Source: Kluyvera georgiana ATCC 51603 (GTDB taxonomy: Bacteria; Pseudomonadota; Gammaproteobacteria; Enterobacterales; Enterobacteriaceae). Taken from it: a DNA stretch of 44,284 bases. A program made the translations under genes and the position numbers. Below the pieces are notes generated by a model that made no database searches, was not told the DNA's origin, and was given only the letters and a program-made list of their open reading frames with translations. The DNA is taken from positions 1-44,284 of the forward strand of contig NZ_LXEU01000023.1 of assembly GCF_001654985.1 (NCBI RefSeq). Reading direction: 5' to 3'. Positions within the stretch are counted from its first letter, which is position 1. Each line of letters begins with the position of its first letter. Positions 7,331 through 15,463 of this stretch are shown one piece after another.

Positions 7331-8458
7331 TTAGAGGGAGAGGTTCTGTTCAGTTTTAGCGTCAAAAATATGGCATTTATTCATGTCAAACTTAAAGTAC
7401 ACCTTGCGATGAAGCCCCTTATCAATCATTGGCTTAGCTTCATCTGAAGGGATGCGTGCCGTCAGCTCGTAGTTCGCGACTTTCAGGTAAACGAAGAACT
7501 CGTGCCCCATGTTTTCCACGCGGACCATCTCACCGCTGCAGCCGCCTTCAGCGAACGGCTCGTCGGACAGGGAGACGAATTCCGGACGAATACCGTAGAA
7601 CACTTCCTGATTTTCTTGCGCCGTCAGCTTGTTGTGCAGATCTTCGCTCAGCGGCATAAACTCATCGCCGATGCTCAGGTTCAGTCGACCCTCTTTGCTC
7701 ACCAGTTTACTGGCGCGGATGTTCATTTCCGGCGCGCCGATAAAGCCTGCAACGAACATGTTTTTCGGTTTGTGGTACAGATTGTCCGGGGTGTCTACCT
7801 GCATGATGTGGCCGAGCTTCATCACGCAGATACGGTCGCCCATGGTCATCGCTTCGGTCTGATCGTGGGTAACGTAAACGGTGGTTGCCGGCTTGCCGGA
7901 TTTCTTCAGCTGCTTGTGCAGGTCGGAAATACGGATACGCATGGAGGCACGCAGCTTGGCATCCAGGTTCGACAGCGGTTCATCGAACAGGAACACGTCC
8001 GGCTTTTTCACAATCGCGCGGCCTACGGCCACACGCTGTGCCTGACCACCGGAGAGCTGACGCGGCAGACGGTCCAGCAGCTCTTCCAGTTCGAGGATTT
8101 TCGCCGCTTCGTTTACCTGGGCGTCGATCTGATCTTTCGGCATTTTGCTCAGCTTCAGGCCAAACGCCAGGTTCTCACGTACGGTCATGTGCGGATACAG
8201 CGCATAGTTCTGGAACACCATCGCAATCCCACGCTCTTTCGGCGCGAGGTTGTTGACGATCTTCTCACCGATGCGGACTTCGCCGCCGCTGATGGTTTCC
8301 AGGCCAGCCAGCATACGCAGGGTGGTGGATTTGGCGCAGCCGGACGGACCGACGATAACCATAAACTCACCTTCTGCGATTTTCAGGTCGATACCATGTA
8401 CCGCTTTGAAGCCGTTGGAGTACACTTTTTCCAGTTTGTTGAAAATAACTTCAGCCAT
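7331..8458 (-). CDS. togA: Oligogalacturonide ABC transporter, ATPase subunit
   Basis: Cytoplasmic MalK/MsmX-type ATPase, 375 residues, that powers import through TogMN. Motifs in order are Walker A GPSGCAKST (37-45), Q-loop QNYALYP (83-89), signature LSGGQ (135-139), Walker B VFLFDE (155-160), D-loop SNLDAK and H-loop THDQTEA (His198). The C-terminal 130 residues form the regulatory OB-fold domain of CUT1 ATPases, with the FDMNKCHIFD end typical of sugar importers. The glycine normally before the Walker A lysine is alanine here (codon GCC). It lies 14 bases upstream of togB and 12 downstream of togN. Confidence 0.9.
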   Translation of the reverse strand: MAEVIFNKLEKVYSNGFKAVHGIDLKIAEGEFMVIVGPSGCAKSTTLRMLAGLETISGGEVRIGEKIVNNLAPKERGIAMVFQNYALYPHMTVRENLAFGLKLSKMPKDQIDAQVNEAAKILELEELLDRLPRQLSGGQAQRVAVGRAIVKKPDVFLFDEPLSNLDAKLRASMRIRISDLHKQLKKSGKPATTVYVTHDQTEAMTMGDRICVMKLGHIMQVDTPDNLYHKPKNMFVAGFIGAPEMNIRASKLVSKEGRLNLSIGDEFMPLSEDLHNKLTAQENQEVFYGIRPEFVSLSDEPFAEGGCSGEMVRVENMGHEFFVYLKVANYELTARIPSDEAKPMIDKGLHRKVYFKFDMNKCHIFDAKTEQNLSL

Positions 8459-8470
8459 GATATATCCCTC

Positions 8471-9373
8471 TTAACCTTTAATTCCGCTGCTGGTAACGCC
8501 CTGTACGAAGTAGCGCTGCGCCAGGAAGAACACAATGATGGATGGCAGAATGGAGATGCTCGCCATTGCCAGAATTTCGTTCCACGGCGCCCCTTCGGTG
8601 ACGTCGATGGACATTTTCAGTGCCAGTGCAATCGGGTACTTATCAACGCTATAGACGTAGATCAGCGGGCCGATAAAGTCGTTCATGGACCACATGAACT
8701 GGAACAGGGCGACGGAGATAATCGCCGGCTTCAGAATCGGTACCACCACATACCACAGCACCTGAATGGAGTTACAGCCGTCAATCTGCGCTGCTTCTTC
8801 CATATCACGCGGTACGCCGCGCAGGAACTGAATCAGCATGAAGACGAAGAACCCTTGCGTGGCGAAGGCCAGCGGCAGGTACAGCGGCATATAGCTGTTC
8901 AGCATGCCCATTTCACGGAACATCAGGTACTGAGGAATCAGCAGTACGGTGCTCGGCAGCAGCATGGTGGTGATGAGCGTCGCGAACCAAAACTTCTTCC
9001 ATGGAATCTCGAAGCGGGCAAAGCCGTACGCCACGATAGTGGAGGAGATAATGGTCAGAATCACTTTCGGGATCACATACTTGAAGGTGTTCAGCATGTA
9101 ATGACCGAAGGTGTACTCGGTACCGGTTTTCCAGCCGTTAATAAAGCCGTCCCAGGTGGCGTGTGCCGGCCACAGGCTCAGCGTGGTGAAGATCTCGTGG
9201 TTCGGTTTGAACGATGCCGAGAACATCCACGCCAGCGGGTAGAGCATTAACAGACCGACAATCAGCAGGATGGTGTAGCGAACCCATGCGTTGATCTTCT
9301 CACGGCGAAGGGTGCGGGCAACCTCACGTTCAGCGATGCTTCTTGCGTCGGAGATTTGTTGAATATCAGCCAT
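8471..9373 (-). CDS. togN: Oligogalacturonide ABC transporter, permease subunit N
   Basis: MalG-type inner-membrane permease of 300 residues with about six membrane helices. The first is at about residues 28-50 (YTILLIVGLLMLYPLAWMFS). The EAA coupling loop reads EEAAQIDGCNSIQVLWYVVVP near residue 190, the surface that docks TogA. I chose ATG 9371-9373 (MADIQQISD) because it follows GGGAGGC. A longer frame to 9430 overlaps togM too far. The start overlaps the togM stop by 8 bases, showing translational coupling. Confidence 0.9.
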   Translation of the reverse strand: MADIQQISDARSIAEREVARTLRREKINAWVRYTILLIVGLLMLYPLAWMFSASFKPNHEIFTTLSLWPAHATWDGFINGWKTGTEYTFGHYMLNTFKYVIPKVILTIISSTIVAYGFARFEIPWKKFWFATLITTMLLPSTVLLIPQYLMFREMGMLNSYMPLYLPLAFATQGFFVFMLIQFLRGVPRDMEEAAQIDGCNSIQVLWYVVVPILKPAIISVALFQFMWSMNDFIGPLIYVYSVDKYPIALALKMSIDVTEGAPWNEILAMASISILPSIIVFFLAQRYFVQGVTSSGIKG

Positions 9374-10256
9374 TTTTGCCTCCCTTATCGGCGGAGTAGA
9401 ACACCCAGTATTTTGAAGACTTAAAGGCAATGGCAGCGAAGACTGCTACAACCAGGAACAGAACCCATGCCAGCGCCGCGCCGTAACCCATGTCGAAGTA
9501 CTTGAACGCTGTGTCGTAGATGTACAGCGAGAACAGGTACGTTGAGTAGGTTGGGCCACCGCCGGTGATGACGTACGGTCCGGTAAACTCCTGGAATGCC
9601 TGAGTGGTCTGCATGATGAAGTTGAAGAAGATAACCGGCGTAATCAGCGGCACGGTCACTTTCATAAACATCTGCCATTTAGAGGCGCCATCGATCATCG
9701 CCGCTTCGTACTGAGACTGCGGAACGTTTTGCAGGGCCGCCAGGAAGATAACCATCGCGGAGCCGAACTGCCATACGCGCAGCAGAGTTACGGACATCAG
9801 CGCCAGAGACGGTTCGCCCAGCCAGTTGACCGGATCGAAACCGAATACGCCGATAAAGCTATTCAGCAGGCCGTCGATGGCGAACAGCGCGCGCCAAAGT
9901 ACCGCGATAGCCACGGAGCTACCGAGGATAGACGGGATATAGTAAGCGGTACGGAAGAAGCCGATTCCGCGTAATTTAAAGTTAAGAACAAACGCAATCC
10001 CTAAAGCAAATGCCAGTTTTAATGGGATTGTCAAAAATACGTAGGCAAAAGTTACGCCCATGGATTTCCAGAAGAGCGCATCTTCAGTAAACATGTAGCG
10101 ATAGTTTTCGATGCCGTTAAACACCGGCGGACTCATCAAGTCATACTCAGTAAAACTGAGGAAGAAAGATGAAACGAACGGGAAGGCCGTGAAGATTATC
10201 AACCCGATTATATAGGGTGAAATCCACGCCAAACCCAGCATTCTGTTTTCATTCAT
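9366..10256 (-). CDS. togM: Oligogalacturonide ABC transporter, permease subunit M
   Basis: MalF-type permease, 296 residues, about six transmembrane helices starting at residue 8 (GLAWISPYIIGLIIFTAFPF). The EAA loop is EAAMIDGASKWQMFMKVTVP near residue 182. It is the first gene of togMNAB-ogl and pairs with TogN to form the translocation channel. The promoter region to its right carries two KdgR-like palindromes. Family membership is certain. The oligogalacturonide substrate rests on the linked ogl, kdu and kdgF genes and on similarity to the Tog system of Dickeya and Yersinia. Confidence 0.9.
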   Translation of the reverse strand: MNENRMLGLAWISPYIIGLIIFTAFPFVSSFFLSFTEYDLMSPPVFNGIENYRYMFTEDALFWKSMGVTFAYVFLTIPLKLAFALGIAFVLNFKLRGIGFFRTAYYIPSILGSSVAIAVLWRALFAIDGLLNSFIGVFGFDPVNWLGEPSLALMSVTLLRVWQFGSAMVIFLAALQNVPQSQYEAAMIDGASKWQMFMKVTVPLITPVIFFNFIMQTTQAFQEFTGPYVITGGGPTYSTYLFSLYIYDTAFKYFDMGYGAALAWVLFLVVAVFAAIAFKSSKYWVFYSADKGGKNG

Positions 10257-10465
10257 ACATACCTACCTGGCGAACAAGTGTGTCAAACGGATTGGGTGTT
10301 GGTTACATCCCTCGCGCCTGCTGGCGCCAGAGCGTTTAAAGCGTTAACTTGGTGTCGGTCATGCAGCCTTTCCCTGTAAGTGAATGTAATGCAATAAAAA
10401 TTAACTTCGTCCATTGTTCGGTGTTGTTGCGTTTCAAAATCTCATGCTTTGCGACAATCATTTTA

Positions 10466-10480
10466 TAAAACACCGTTTTA
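10466..10480. promoter_or_regulatory. KdgR-like operator 1 of the tog operon
   Basis: TAAAACACCGTTTTA is a palindrome fitting the degenerate KdgR pattern with A/T-rich flanks. It lies about 210 bases upstream of the togM start. Confidence 0.6.
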
Positions 10481-10542
10481 AATTTATTTTATTGCGATTT
10501 GTTTCTACGTCATGCGATTAATCGTGAAAATGTGATCGGAGT

Positions 10543-10557
10543 CGAAACGATGTTTCA
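10543..10557. promoter_or_regulatory. KdgR-like operator 2 of the tog operon
   Basis: CGAAACGATGTTTCA, followed by TTA, is close to the KdgR consensus and shares its core with the kduI box at 1841-1855. Its centre is 77 bp from that of the 10466-10480 site. Confidence 0.65.
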
Positions 10558-10699
10558 TTATAGTGACGGCGATGGCGTTTTTGTCCCTCAGCCAGCACCA
10601 TTCGGGGCTTCTGGTATGGAAGTTGACAGCCGAAATATCTATTAAGCGTGATATAATTGATTGTTAAAATGATTAAGGCGCTAATCTTTGTTGAGGGTG

Positions 10700-10735
10700 A
10701 AAAATATAAAGCCTCAGCGAAAAAGATGAGGCTTT
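10700..10735 (-). terminator. Terminator of the permuted-papain-like gene
   Basis: On the minus strand, AAAGCCTCA and TGAGGCTTT form a 9-bp stem with a 10-base loop, followed by ATATTTTTCA. It lies 58 bases after the stop of the gene at 10793-11713 and would insulate the tog promoter. Confidence 0.75.
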
Positions 10736-10792
10736 GATCACAATAAAAGGCTTATTCTGGAAACATCCAGAATGTATACGTTGTATGACCCG

Positions 10793-11713
10793 TCAGTTAT
10801 TTGTCGGAATCATCACAATACCGATTGGCGTTAAATTTGTGCAATGGCGCATCAAATCGCCCGGCGAGACAAACATATTTTGGTTGGTCCGCAGCGCAGC
10901 CAGCGCATCGAAGCGCCCGACGGTGGTATCAAGGCCTAACAGCGACGCGTGCGCCTGGGCAAAATAGAAAATGGCTTCCGCCAGCGCATCGGTCATGGCG
11001 GGTGTCGGTTGCGTGTTATTGTCCATAAAGGCGTGGTGCAGAGCTTCGCACAGCGCTTCATCGCTGGCGGTTTCCGGCGCGGCGTTCATATCATATTGAT
11101 TAAAGGTCACCTGGCGCTGCTTCATCCAGTCGGCGGCTTTATCGAGCAGCGTTTCGCCTATGGCCGAATCCAGCTGCGTGGCATGACGGAACTGCAGGCG
11201 GAAGGCGCTTCCGGCATCTTCAAAGCATTGGGCGACGAACTGTGAACAGACCATCGGATGCTTACCGGGCGTCTGCTGTTGCTGAATAAACTGAGTTATC
11301 GTCGCGGTCAGCTTTTTCAGTATGCGAATAATCACCTGCTGTTTTTGGCTGGTTATCGAGAATTTTTTATACATCAACAACAAACCAACCATATACAGCC
11401 CGGCATGGTCATAGGGTTCCTGATTATTCAGGTGCTGGCGCGCCGCCTGAGTGACAGGCCTGAGCGGCGATGCTGTTGTGTGGCGATAAACATGAATGGT
11501 GCGGCCCTTAAAACGCTTTTCAGCAGGGTTGGTGGTTACCTGTGGCGGCGTTTCTTCCACGATGGTGGGCGGGCAGGTCTCAAAATACATCGCGGCGTGA
11601 CTGACCGGGGCATCGGTCAAAAAGGTAATCGCCCAGGAAATAAAACTTTTCTTTTCTGGTGAGAAGAGCAGCACATCCGCTGGGTGAAGATCGTTAAGTG
11701 AGAGTACTTTCAT
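10793..11713 (-). CDS. Permuted NlpC/P60 (YiiX/C92-like) papain-fold protein, unknown role
   Basis: The 306-residue protein shows the layout of circularly permuted papain-fold (YiiX/YaeF-like) proteins. An N-terminal PADVLLF segment is followed by PVSHAAMYFE with a likely catalytic His39. The likely nucleophile is Cys156 in VCSQFVAQCFEDAG, which comes after the histidine, in permuted order. A C-terminal SPGDLMRHC segment is also typical. Members act on, or are proposed to act on, peptide, amide or acyl bonds. I see no signal peptide, so a cytoplasmic place is likely. It is monocistronic, with AGGGA before the ATG and a terminator behind it. It sits between kdgF and the tog operon without an obvious pectin role, and I cannot name a substrate. 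Confidence 0.7.
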   Translation of the reverse strand: MKVLSLNDLHPADVLLFSPEKKSFISWAITFLTDAPVSHAAMYFETCPPTIVEETPPQVTTNPAEKRFKGRTIHVYRHTTASPLRPVTQAARQHLNNQEPYDHAGLYMVGLLLMYKKFSITSQKQQVIIRILKKLTATITQFIQQQQTPGKHPMVCSQFVAQCFEDAGSAFRLQFRHATQLDSAIGETLLDKAADWMKQRQVTFNQYDMNAAPETASDEALCEALHHAFMDNNTQPTPAMTDALAEAIFYFAQAHASLLGLDTTVGRFDALAALRTNQNMFVSPGDLMRHCTNLTPIGIVMIPTNN

Positions 11714-11878
11714 AAAATTCCCTTTTCATTTCCTGACCAGTGACGGCAGATACGCACTAGCATAACGCGCCTTATTTTTCGGCGACTGTGATGGAAATCG
11801 ACGTTAGATCTCAGCGGAATGCGTGAAAATTCGTGCGGAATCTGAAAAGCGGGAAGGGGAAAGGGGCTATAAAGAATC

Positions 11879-11903
11879 GCCGCCTTTCGTGATGAAAAGC
11901 GGC
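11879..11903 (-). terminator. Possible terminator of kdgF
   Basis: GCCGC and GCGGC arms with TTTC/GAAA extensions form a hairpin 15 bases past the kdgF stop. On the minus strand it is followed only by GATTCTTTATAG, a weak T-tract, so efficiency is uncertain. Confidence 0.5.
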
Positions 11904-11917
11904 TGATGTGTCGGCAC

Positions 11918-12244
11918 TTATGCTTTCAGGAAATCCTGACGCACCGGAGTGAAGGTATCGAGCAGGGTGCCGGCTTTCAGGCACACGCAGCCGTGCATGA
12001 TATTCGGCTGTTTGTACAGCGTATCGCCTGCGGTAACTACGTGCTTCTCATCGCCGATGGTAAATTCAAACTCACCGGACAGCACGTAGGTCAGCTGCTC
12101 GTGCGGGTGGTTGTGCATTGGGCCAATCGCGCCCTGTTCGAAGTTGACTTCAACCGCCATCATCTTGCCATCGTGCGCGAGAATGCGGCGGGTTACGCCA
12201 TTGCCCAGATCTTCAAGCGTGGTTTCTTTATGGAAAATAAACAT
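11918..12244 (-). CDS. kdgF: Unsaturated-uronate ring-opening cupin (KdgF)
   Basis: Small cytoplasmic cupin, 108 residues, that converts 4,5-unsaturated monouronates released from pectin or alginate into the linear ketouronate used by KduI. Family marks are GNGVTRRILAHDGKMM, the metal-binding MHNHPHEQLTYVLSGE stretch (His44, His46, Gln50) and PNIMHGCVC with His84. I start it at ATG 12242-12244 (MFIFHKE), which follows AGGACA and matches known KdgF length; the frame stays open 44 codons further but would run through the operator. A KdgR-like palindrome lies 20-38 bases upstream. It stands apart from the tog and kdu operons but belongs to the same pathway. Confidence 0.9.
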   Translation of the reverse strand: MFIFHKETTLEDLGNGVTRRILAHDGKMMAVEVNFEQGAIGPMHNHPHEQLTYVLSGEFEFTIGDEKHVVTAGDTLYKQPNIMHGCVCLKAGTLLDTFTPVRQDFLKA

Positions 12245-12263
12245 CCGGCTGTCCTGTTTTATG

Positions 12264-12282
12264 TTGAAACGGTGTTTCATTA
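12264..12282. promoter_or_regulatory. KdgR-like operator of kdgF
   Basis: TTGAAACGGTGTTTCATTA is a strong KdgR-box match in the kdgF-ygeA gap. Its position just upstream of the kdgF ribosome site suggests that bound repressor would cover the transcription start. Confidence 0.75.
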
Positions 12283-12385
12283 AAATTATATCAGAAACGA
12301 TCAAAAAGAAAACGCGAGCCGCAGATGTGGAAAGTTGATCACAACTTTGCTTCACTGGCTGGACGACAACGAACAAGGAACCACG

Positions 12386-13078
12386 ATGAAAACGATCGGT
12401 TTGTTAGGCGGTATGAGCTGGGAGTCGACCATTCCCTACTATCGCCTGATTAATGAAGGGGTAAAGCAGCGTCTTGGCGGTTTGCATTCGGCGCAGATCT
12501 TACTGCACAGCGTGGATTTCCACGAGATTGAACTGTGTCAGTCACAGGGCGACTGGCCGCGTGCGGGCGAGATCCTCGCTCAGGCCGCGCGGGGCCTTCA
12601 GCAGGCGGGGGCGGAAGGTATCGTGCTGTGCACTAACACCATGCACAAAGTGGCCGAAGCGATTGAAACCGCCTGCGACGTGCCGTTCCTGCATATAGCC
12701 GACGCCACGGGCCGTGCGATTCAAAAACAACAGATGAACAATGTCGCGCTACTCGGCACGCGTTACACCATGGAACAGGATTTCTACCGCGGACGTTTGC
12801 AGACGGAATTTGCGATCGATACGCCGATCCCGCAAGCGGACGAGCGGCAGAAGATCAATCAGATCATTTTTGACGAGCTCTGTCTCGGTGAATTCAGCGA
12901 GGCCTCCCGCGACTATTACCTGGGCGTGATAGCGGCGCTGGCGAAGCAGGGCGCACAAGGGGTGATCTTTGGCTGCACCGAGATTGGCCTGCTGGTGCCC
13001 GCTGAACTGAGCCCGCTACCGGTGTTTGATACGGCGGCGATTCATGCCGAAGACGCAGTGGCGTTTATGCTCTCTTAA
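12386..13078 (+). CDS. ygeA: Broad-specificity amino-acid racemase YgeA
   Basis: PLP-independent racemase of the aspartate/glutamate racemase superfamily; the E. coli protein acts on residues such as homoserine and methionine. The 230-residue length equals that of E. coli YgeA. The N-terminal [15 protein letters not shown] motif and the two catalytic cysteine segments LCTNTMH (near residue 82) and GCTEIGLL (near residue 197) are present. I chose ATG 12386 because it follows AAGGAA and starts the conserved motif; the frame is open 17 codons upstream. It diverges from kdgF and its 3' end overlaps the convergent lysR by 14 bases. Confidence 0.92.
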   Translation: MKTIGLLGGMSWESTIPYYRLINEGVKQRLGGLHSAQILLHSVDFHEIELCQSQGDWPRAGEILAQAARGLQQAGAEGIVLCTNTMHKVAEAIETACDVPFLHIADATGRAIQKQQMNNVALLGTRYTMEQDFYRGRLQTEFAIDTPIPQADERQKINQIIFDELCLGEFSEASRDYYLGVIAALAKQGAQGVIFGCTEIGLLVPAELSPLPVFDTAAIHAEDAVAFMLS

Positions 13079-14000
13079 TTTCGCTAAGCACCGCCTCCAG
13101 CGGGTCGGTAATGCGTGAGAGATGCGCCTGAAGATGGGCAGTAAACGTCTCCAGCAGCGCCGAGGCCGGGCGGTGCAGCGGGCGAATCAGACTGACGGTG
13201 AACGGCACGTCGACGCTAAAGCGGCGAATGGCAACGCCGCTGTTGACGTAGTCCAGCGCCGTTAGCGGGTTCACCACCGAAAGGCCGACGCCGGCTTTGA
13301 CCATCGCACAGATGGACGCGGCGCTGTGCGTTTCGACCACCATGCGCCGCTTCACCTGATGCTCATTAAACAGCGCGTCCAGCAGTTGGCGATAGCTGTC
13401 GGTGCGCGACAGGCTGATGTAGTTCTCGCCCTGAAAATCGGCGGGCGTTAGCACCGCTTTCGCAGCCAGCGGGTGTGCCTGCGGCAAAACGCACACTTCG
13501 TTGAGCGTGAGCAGCGGCGTGCGCTCGGTGCCGGCGGGCGTGTGCAGCGTCTCCGTCAGGCCCAGATCGTGGCGCTGCGCCGACAGCCACTCTTCCAGCA
13601 GCGGCGACTCCTGCGGCACGATTTGAATATTGACCTGCGGGTAGCGCGCGAGGAACGGCTGGAGCAGCGGCGGTAAAAAAGATTGTGAGAACACCGGCAG
13701 GCAGACAATCGACAGCTCGCCCTGACGAAATTCGCGCAGGCTTTCGGCGGCGCTGACGATACGGTCCAGCCCATACCAGGATCGCTGCACTTCTTCAAAC
13801 AGCCGCAGCCCTTGCACCGTCGGGTGCAAACGCCCTCGGCTGCGTTCAAACAGCTTTAAGCCGAGAACCTGCTCAAAGCGTGCCAGCTCGCGGCTGACGG
13901 TCGGCTGCGAGGTGTGCAGCATTCGCGCGGCTTCCGTCAGATTTCCTGCCGTCATAATGGCATGAAAGATTTCAATATGGCGCAGGTTTACGGCTGGCAT
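13065..14000 (-). CDS. lysR: LysR, transcriptional activator of lysA
   Basis: LysR-type regulator, 311 residues, that activates the divergent lysA when diaminopimelate is available and represses itself. The N-terminal helix-turn-helix is at about residues 5-65 ([24 protein letters not shown]), followed by a substrate-binding domain of about 210 residues. The identification rests on the divergent lysA neighbour and the lysA-lysR-ygeA order shared with E. coli. The 120-base gap to lysA holds the expected operator region. Confidence 0.95.
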   Translation of the reverse strand: MPAVNLRHIEIFHAIMTAGNLTEAARMLHTSQPTVSRELARFEQVLGLKLFERSRGRLHPTVQGLRLFEEVQRSWYGLDRIVSAAESLREFRQGELSIVCLPVFSQSFLPPLLQPFLARYPQVNIQIVPQESPLLEEWLSAQRHDLGLTETLHTPAGTERTPLLTLNEVCVLPQAHPLAAKAVLTPADFQGENYISLSRTDSYRQLLDALFNEHQVKRRMVVETHSAASICAMVKAGVGLSVVNPLTALDYVNSGVAIRRFSVDVPFTVSLIRPLHRPASALLETFTAHLQAHLSRITDPLEAVLSEIKRA

Positions 14001-14120
14001 CGGCGATCCTCACAGGTCTGTACTCCATATCATTTTTGCATAGACTCGCGATAAAACGATATTTTTTATTCTCTTTCGCCTGTGGCGTAATCATAAAAAA
14101 GATAATTACCGGAGTCCGCT

Positions 14121-15383
14121 ATGCCACGCCCGCTCAACAATACTGAAACCGACCTCACCGCCGACAACCTGCTGCGCCTGCCTGCCGAATTTGGCTGCCC
14201 GGTGTGGGTGTACGATGCGCAAATCATTCGCGCGCAGATTGCCAAACTGAATCAGTTTGATGTGGTGCGTTTTGCCCAGAAGGCGTGCTCGAATATTCAT
14301 ATTCTGCGTCTGATGCGCGAGCAGGGCGTGAAGGTGGACTCCGTCTCCCTCGGCGAGATTGAACGCGCGCTGGCCGCAGGCTATGAGCCGGGCGAAGGGC
14401 GTGACGATATCGTTTTTACCGCCGATATGATTGATGAGGCCACGTTGGCCCGCGTGCACGAGTTACGCATTCCGGTGAATGCCGGGTCAGTCGATATGCT
14501 GGAGCAGCTTGGCAGCATCTCCCCGGGGCATCGCGTGTGGCTGCGCGTTAACCCAGGTTTTGGCCATGGCCACAGTCAGAAAACCAACACCGGCGGCGAA
14601 AACAGCAAACATGGCATCTGGTACAGCGATCTACCGGCGGCGCTGGCGGTGATCCAGCGTTATCAGCTGAAGCTGGTGGGTATTCACATGCATATCGGAT
14701 CTGGCGTCGATTATGGCCATCTGGAGCAGGTGTGCGGCGCGATGGTGCGTCAGGTGGTGGAGTTTGGTCAGGATCTGGAAGCGATCTCCGCGGGTGGCGG
14801 GCTGTCGATCCCGTATCGCAAGGGCGAGGAGGCGATCGACACCGATCACTACTTTGGCCTGTGGGATGCCGCGCGTCAGCAAATCGCGCAACACCTGGGC
14901 CACCCGGTGAAGCTTGAGATCGAACCAGGGCGTTTCCTGGTGGCGGAATCCGGCGTGCTGGTGGCGCAGGTGCGCAGCGTAAAAGCGATGGGCAGCCGTC
15001 ACTTTGTACTGATTGACGCGGGCTTCAACGATCTGATGCGTCCGGCGATGTACGGCAGCTATCACCATATTTCCGCGCTGGCGGGCGATGGTCGTGCGCT
15101 GGAAAACGCCCCGCAGATTGAAACCGTGGTGGCGGGTCCGCTGTGTGAATCCGGCGATGTCTTCACCCAGCAGGAAGGGGGCAAAGTGGAAACTCGCCTG
15201 CTGCCTGCGGTCGTCCCGGGCGATTATCTGGTGCTGCACGATACCGGTGCTTACGGCGCGTCGATGTCATCAAACTACAACAGCCGACCGCTGCTGCCGG
15301 AAGTGCTGTTTGATAACGGCGTGGCGCGCTTGATTCGTCGTCGTCAGACGATTGAAGAGCTGCTGGCGCTGGAGCTTATCTGA
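14121..15383 (+). CDS. lysA: Diaminopimelate decarboxylase
   Basis: Last enzyme of lysine biosynthesis, decarboxylating meso-diaminopimelate with PLP. The 420 residues are the E. coli length. Motifs are RFAQKACSN with the PLP-binding lysine near residue 54, HMHIGSG near residue 190, SAGGGLSIPY near residue 227, EPGRFLVAESG near residue 272 and CESGDVF near residue 342, which supplies the substrate-side cysteine. The ATG follows CCGGAG. It is transcribed from the lysR-lysA divergent promoter and ends at a REP pair, beyond which the inserted beta-glucoside block begins. Confidence 0.96.
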   Translation: MPRPLNNTETDLTADNLLRLPAEFGCPVWVYDAQIIRAQIAKLNQFDVVRFAQKACSNIHILRLMREQGVKVDSVSLGEIERALAAGYEPGEGRDDIVFTADMIDEATLARVHELRIPVNAGSVDMLEQLGSISPGHRVWLRVNPGFGHGHSQKTNTGGENSKHGIWYSDLPAALAVIQRYQLKLVGIHMHIGSGVDYGHLEQVCGAMVRQVVEFGQDLEAISAGGGLSIPYRKGEEAIDTDHYFGLWDAARQQIAQHLGHPVKLEIEPGRFLVAESGVLVAQVRSVKAMGSRHFVLIDAGFNDLMRPAMYGSYHHISALAGDGRALENAPQIETVVAGPLCESGDVFTQQEGGKVETRLLPAVVPGDYLVLHDTGAYGASMSSNYNSRPLLPEVLFDNGVARLIRRRQTIEELLALELI

Positions 15384-15388
15384 GGGAA

Positions 15389-15460
15389 CGCCCGATGGCG
15401 TTGCGCTTATCGGGCCTACGGGGATGTAGGCCCGATAAGGCGCTTGCGCCGCCATCCGGC
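15389..15460. repeat. REP pair after lysA
   Basis: Two inverted REP units (CGCCCGATGGCGTTGCGCTT... and GTAGGCCCGATAAGGCGCTT...) fill the gap between the convergent ends of lysA and the LacI-type regulator. They mark the left boundary of the inserted block. Confidence 0.85.
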
Positions 15461-15463
15461 ACG

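Larger units (their letters stand above)
10257..10792 (-). promoter_or_regulatory. tog operon promoter region
   Basis: A 536-base gap with no convincing gene, upstream of togM. It holds KdgR-like palindromes at 10466-10480 and 10543-10557, a possible weak CRP site beginning TGTGATCGGAG at 10531 and, at its far end, the terminator of the upstream gene (10700-10735). The long A+T-rich tract of about 10380-10510 is the likely promoter zone. Confidence 0.65.

Noticed and set aside
7502-9250. Long 582-codon plus-strand open frame across togA and togN
   Set aside because: It is antisense to two certain ABC transporter genes, shows no family motifs and arises from codon bias in the real frames.
13065-13078. 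14-base overlap of ygeA and lysR as a novel regulatory overlap
   Set aside because: The same convergent gene pair exists in E. coli; short tail overlaps are common and nothing else marks this one.
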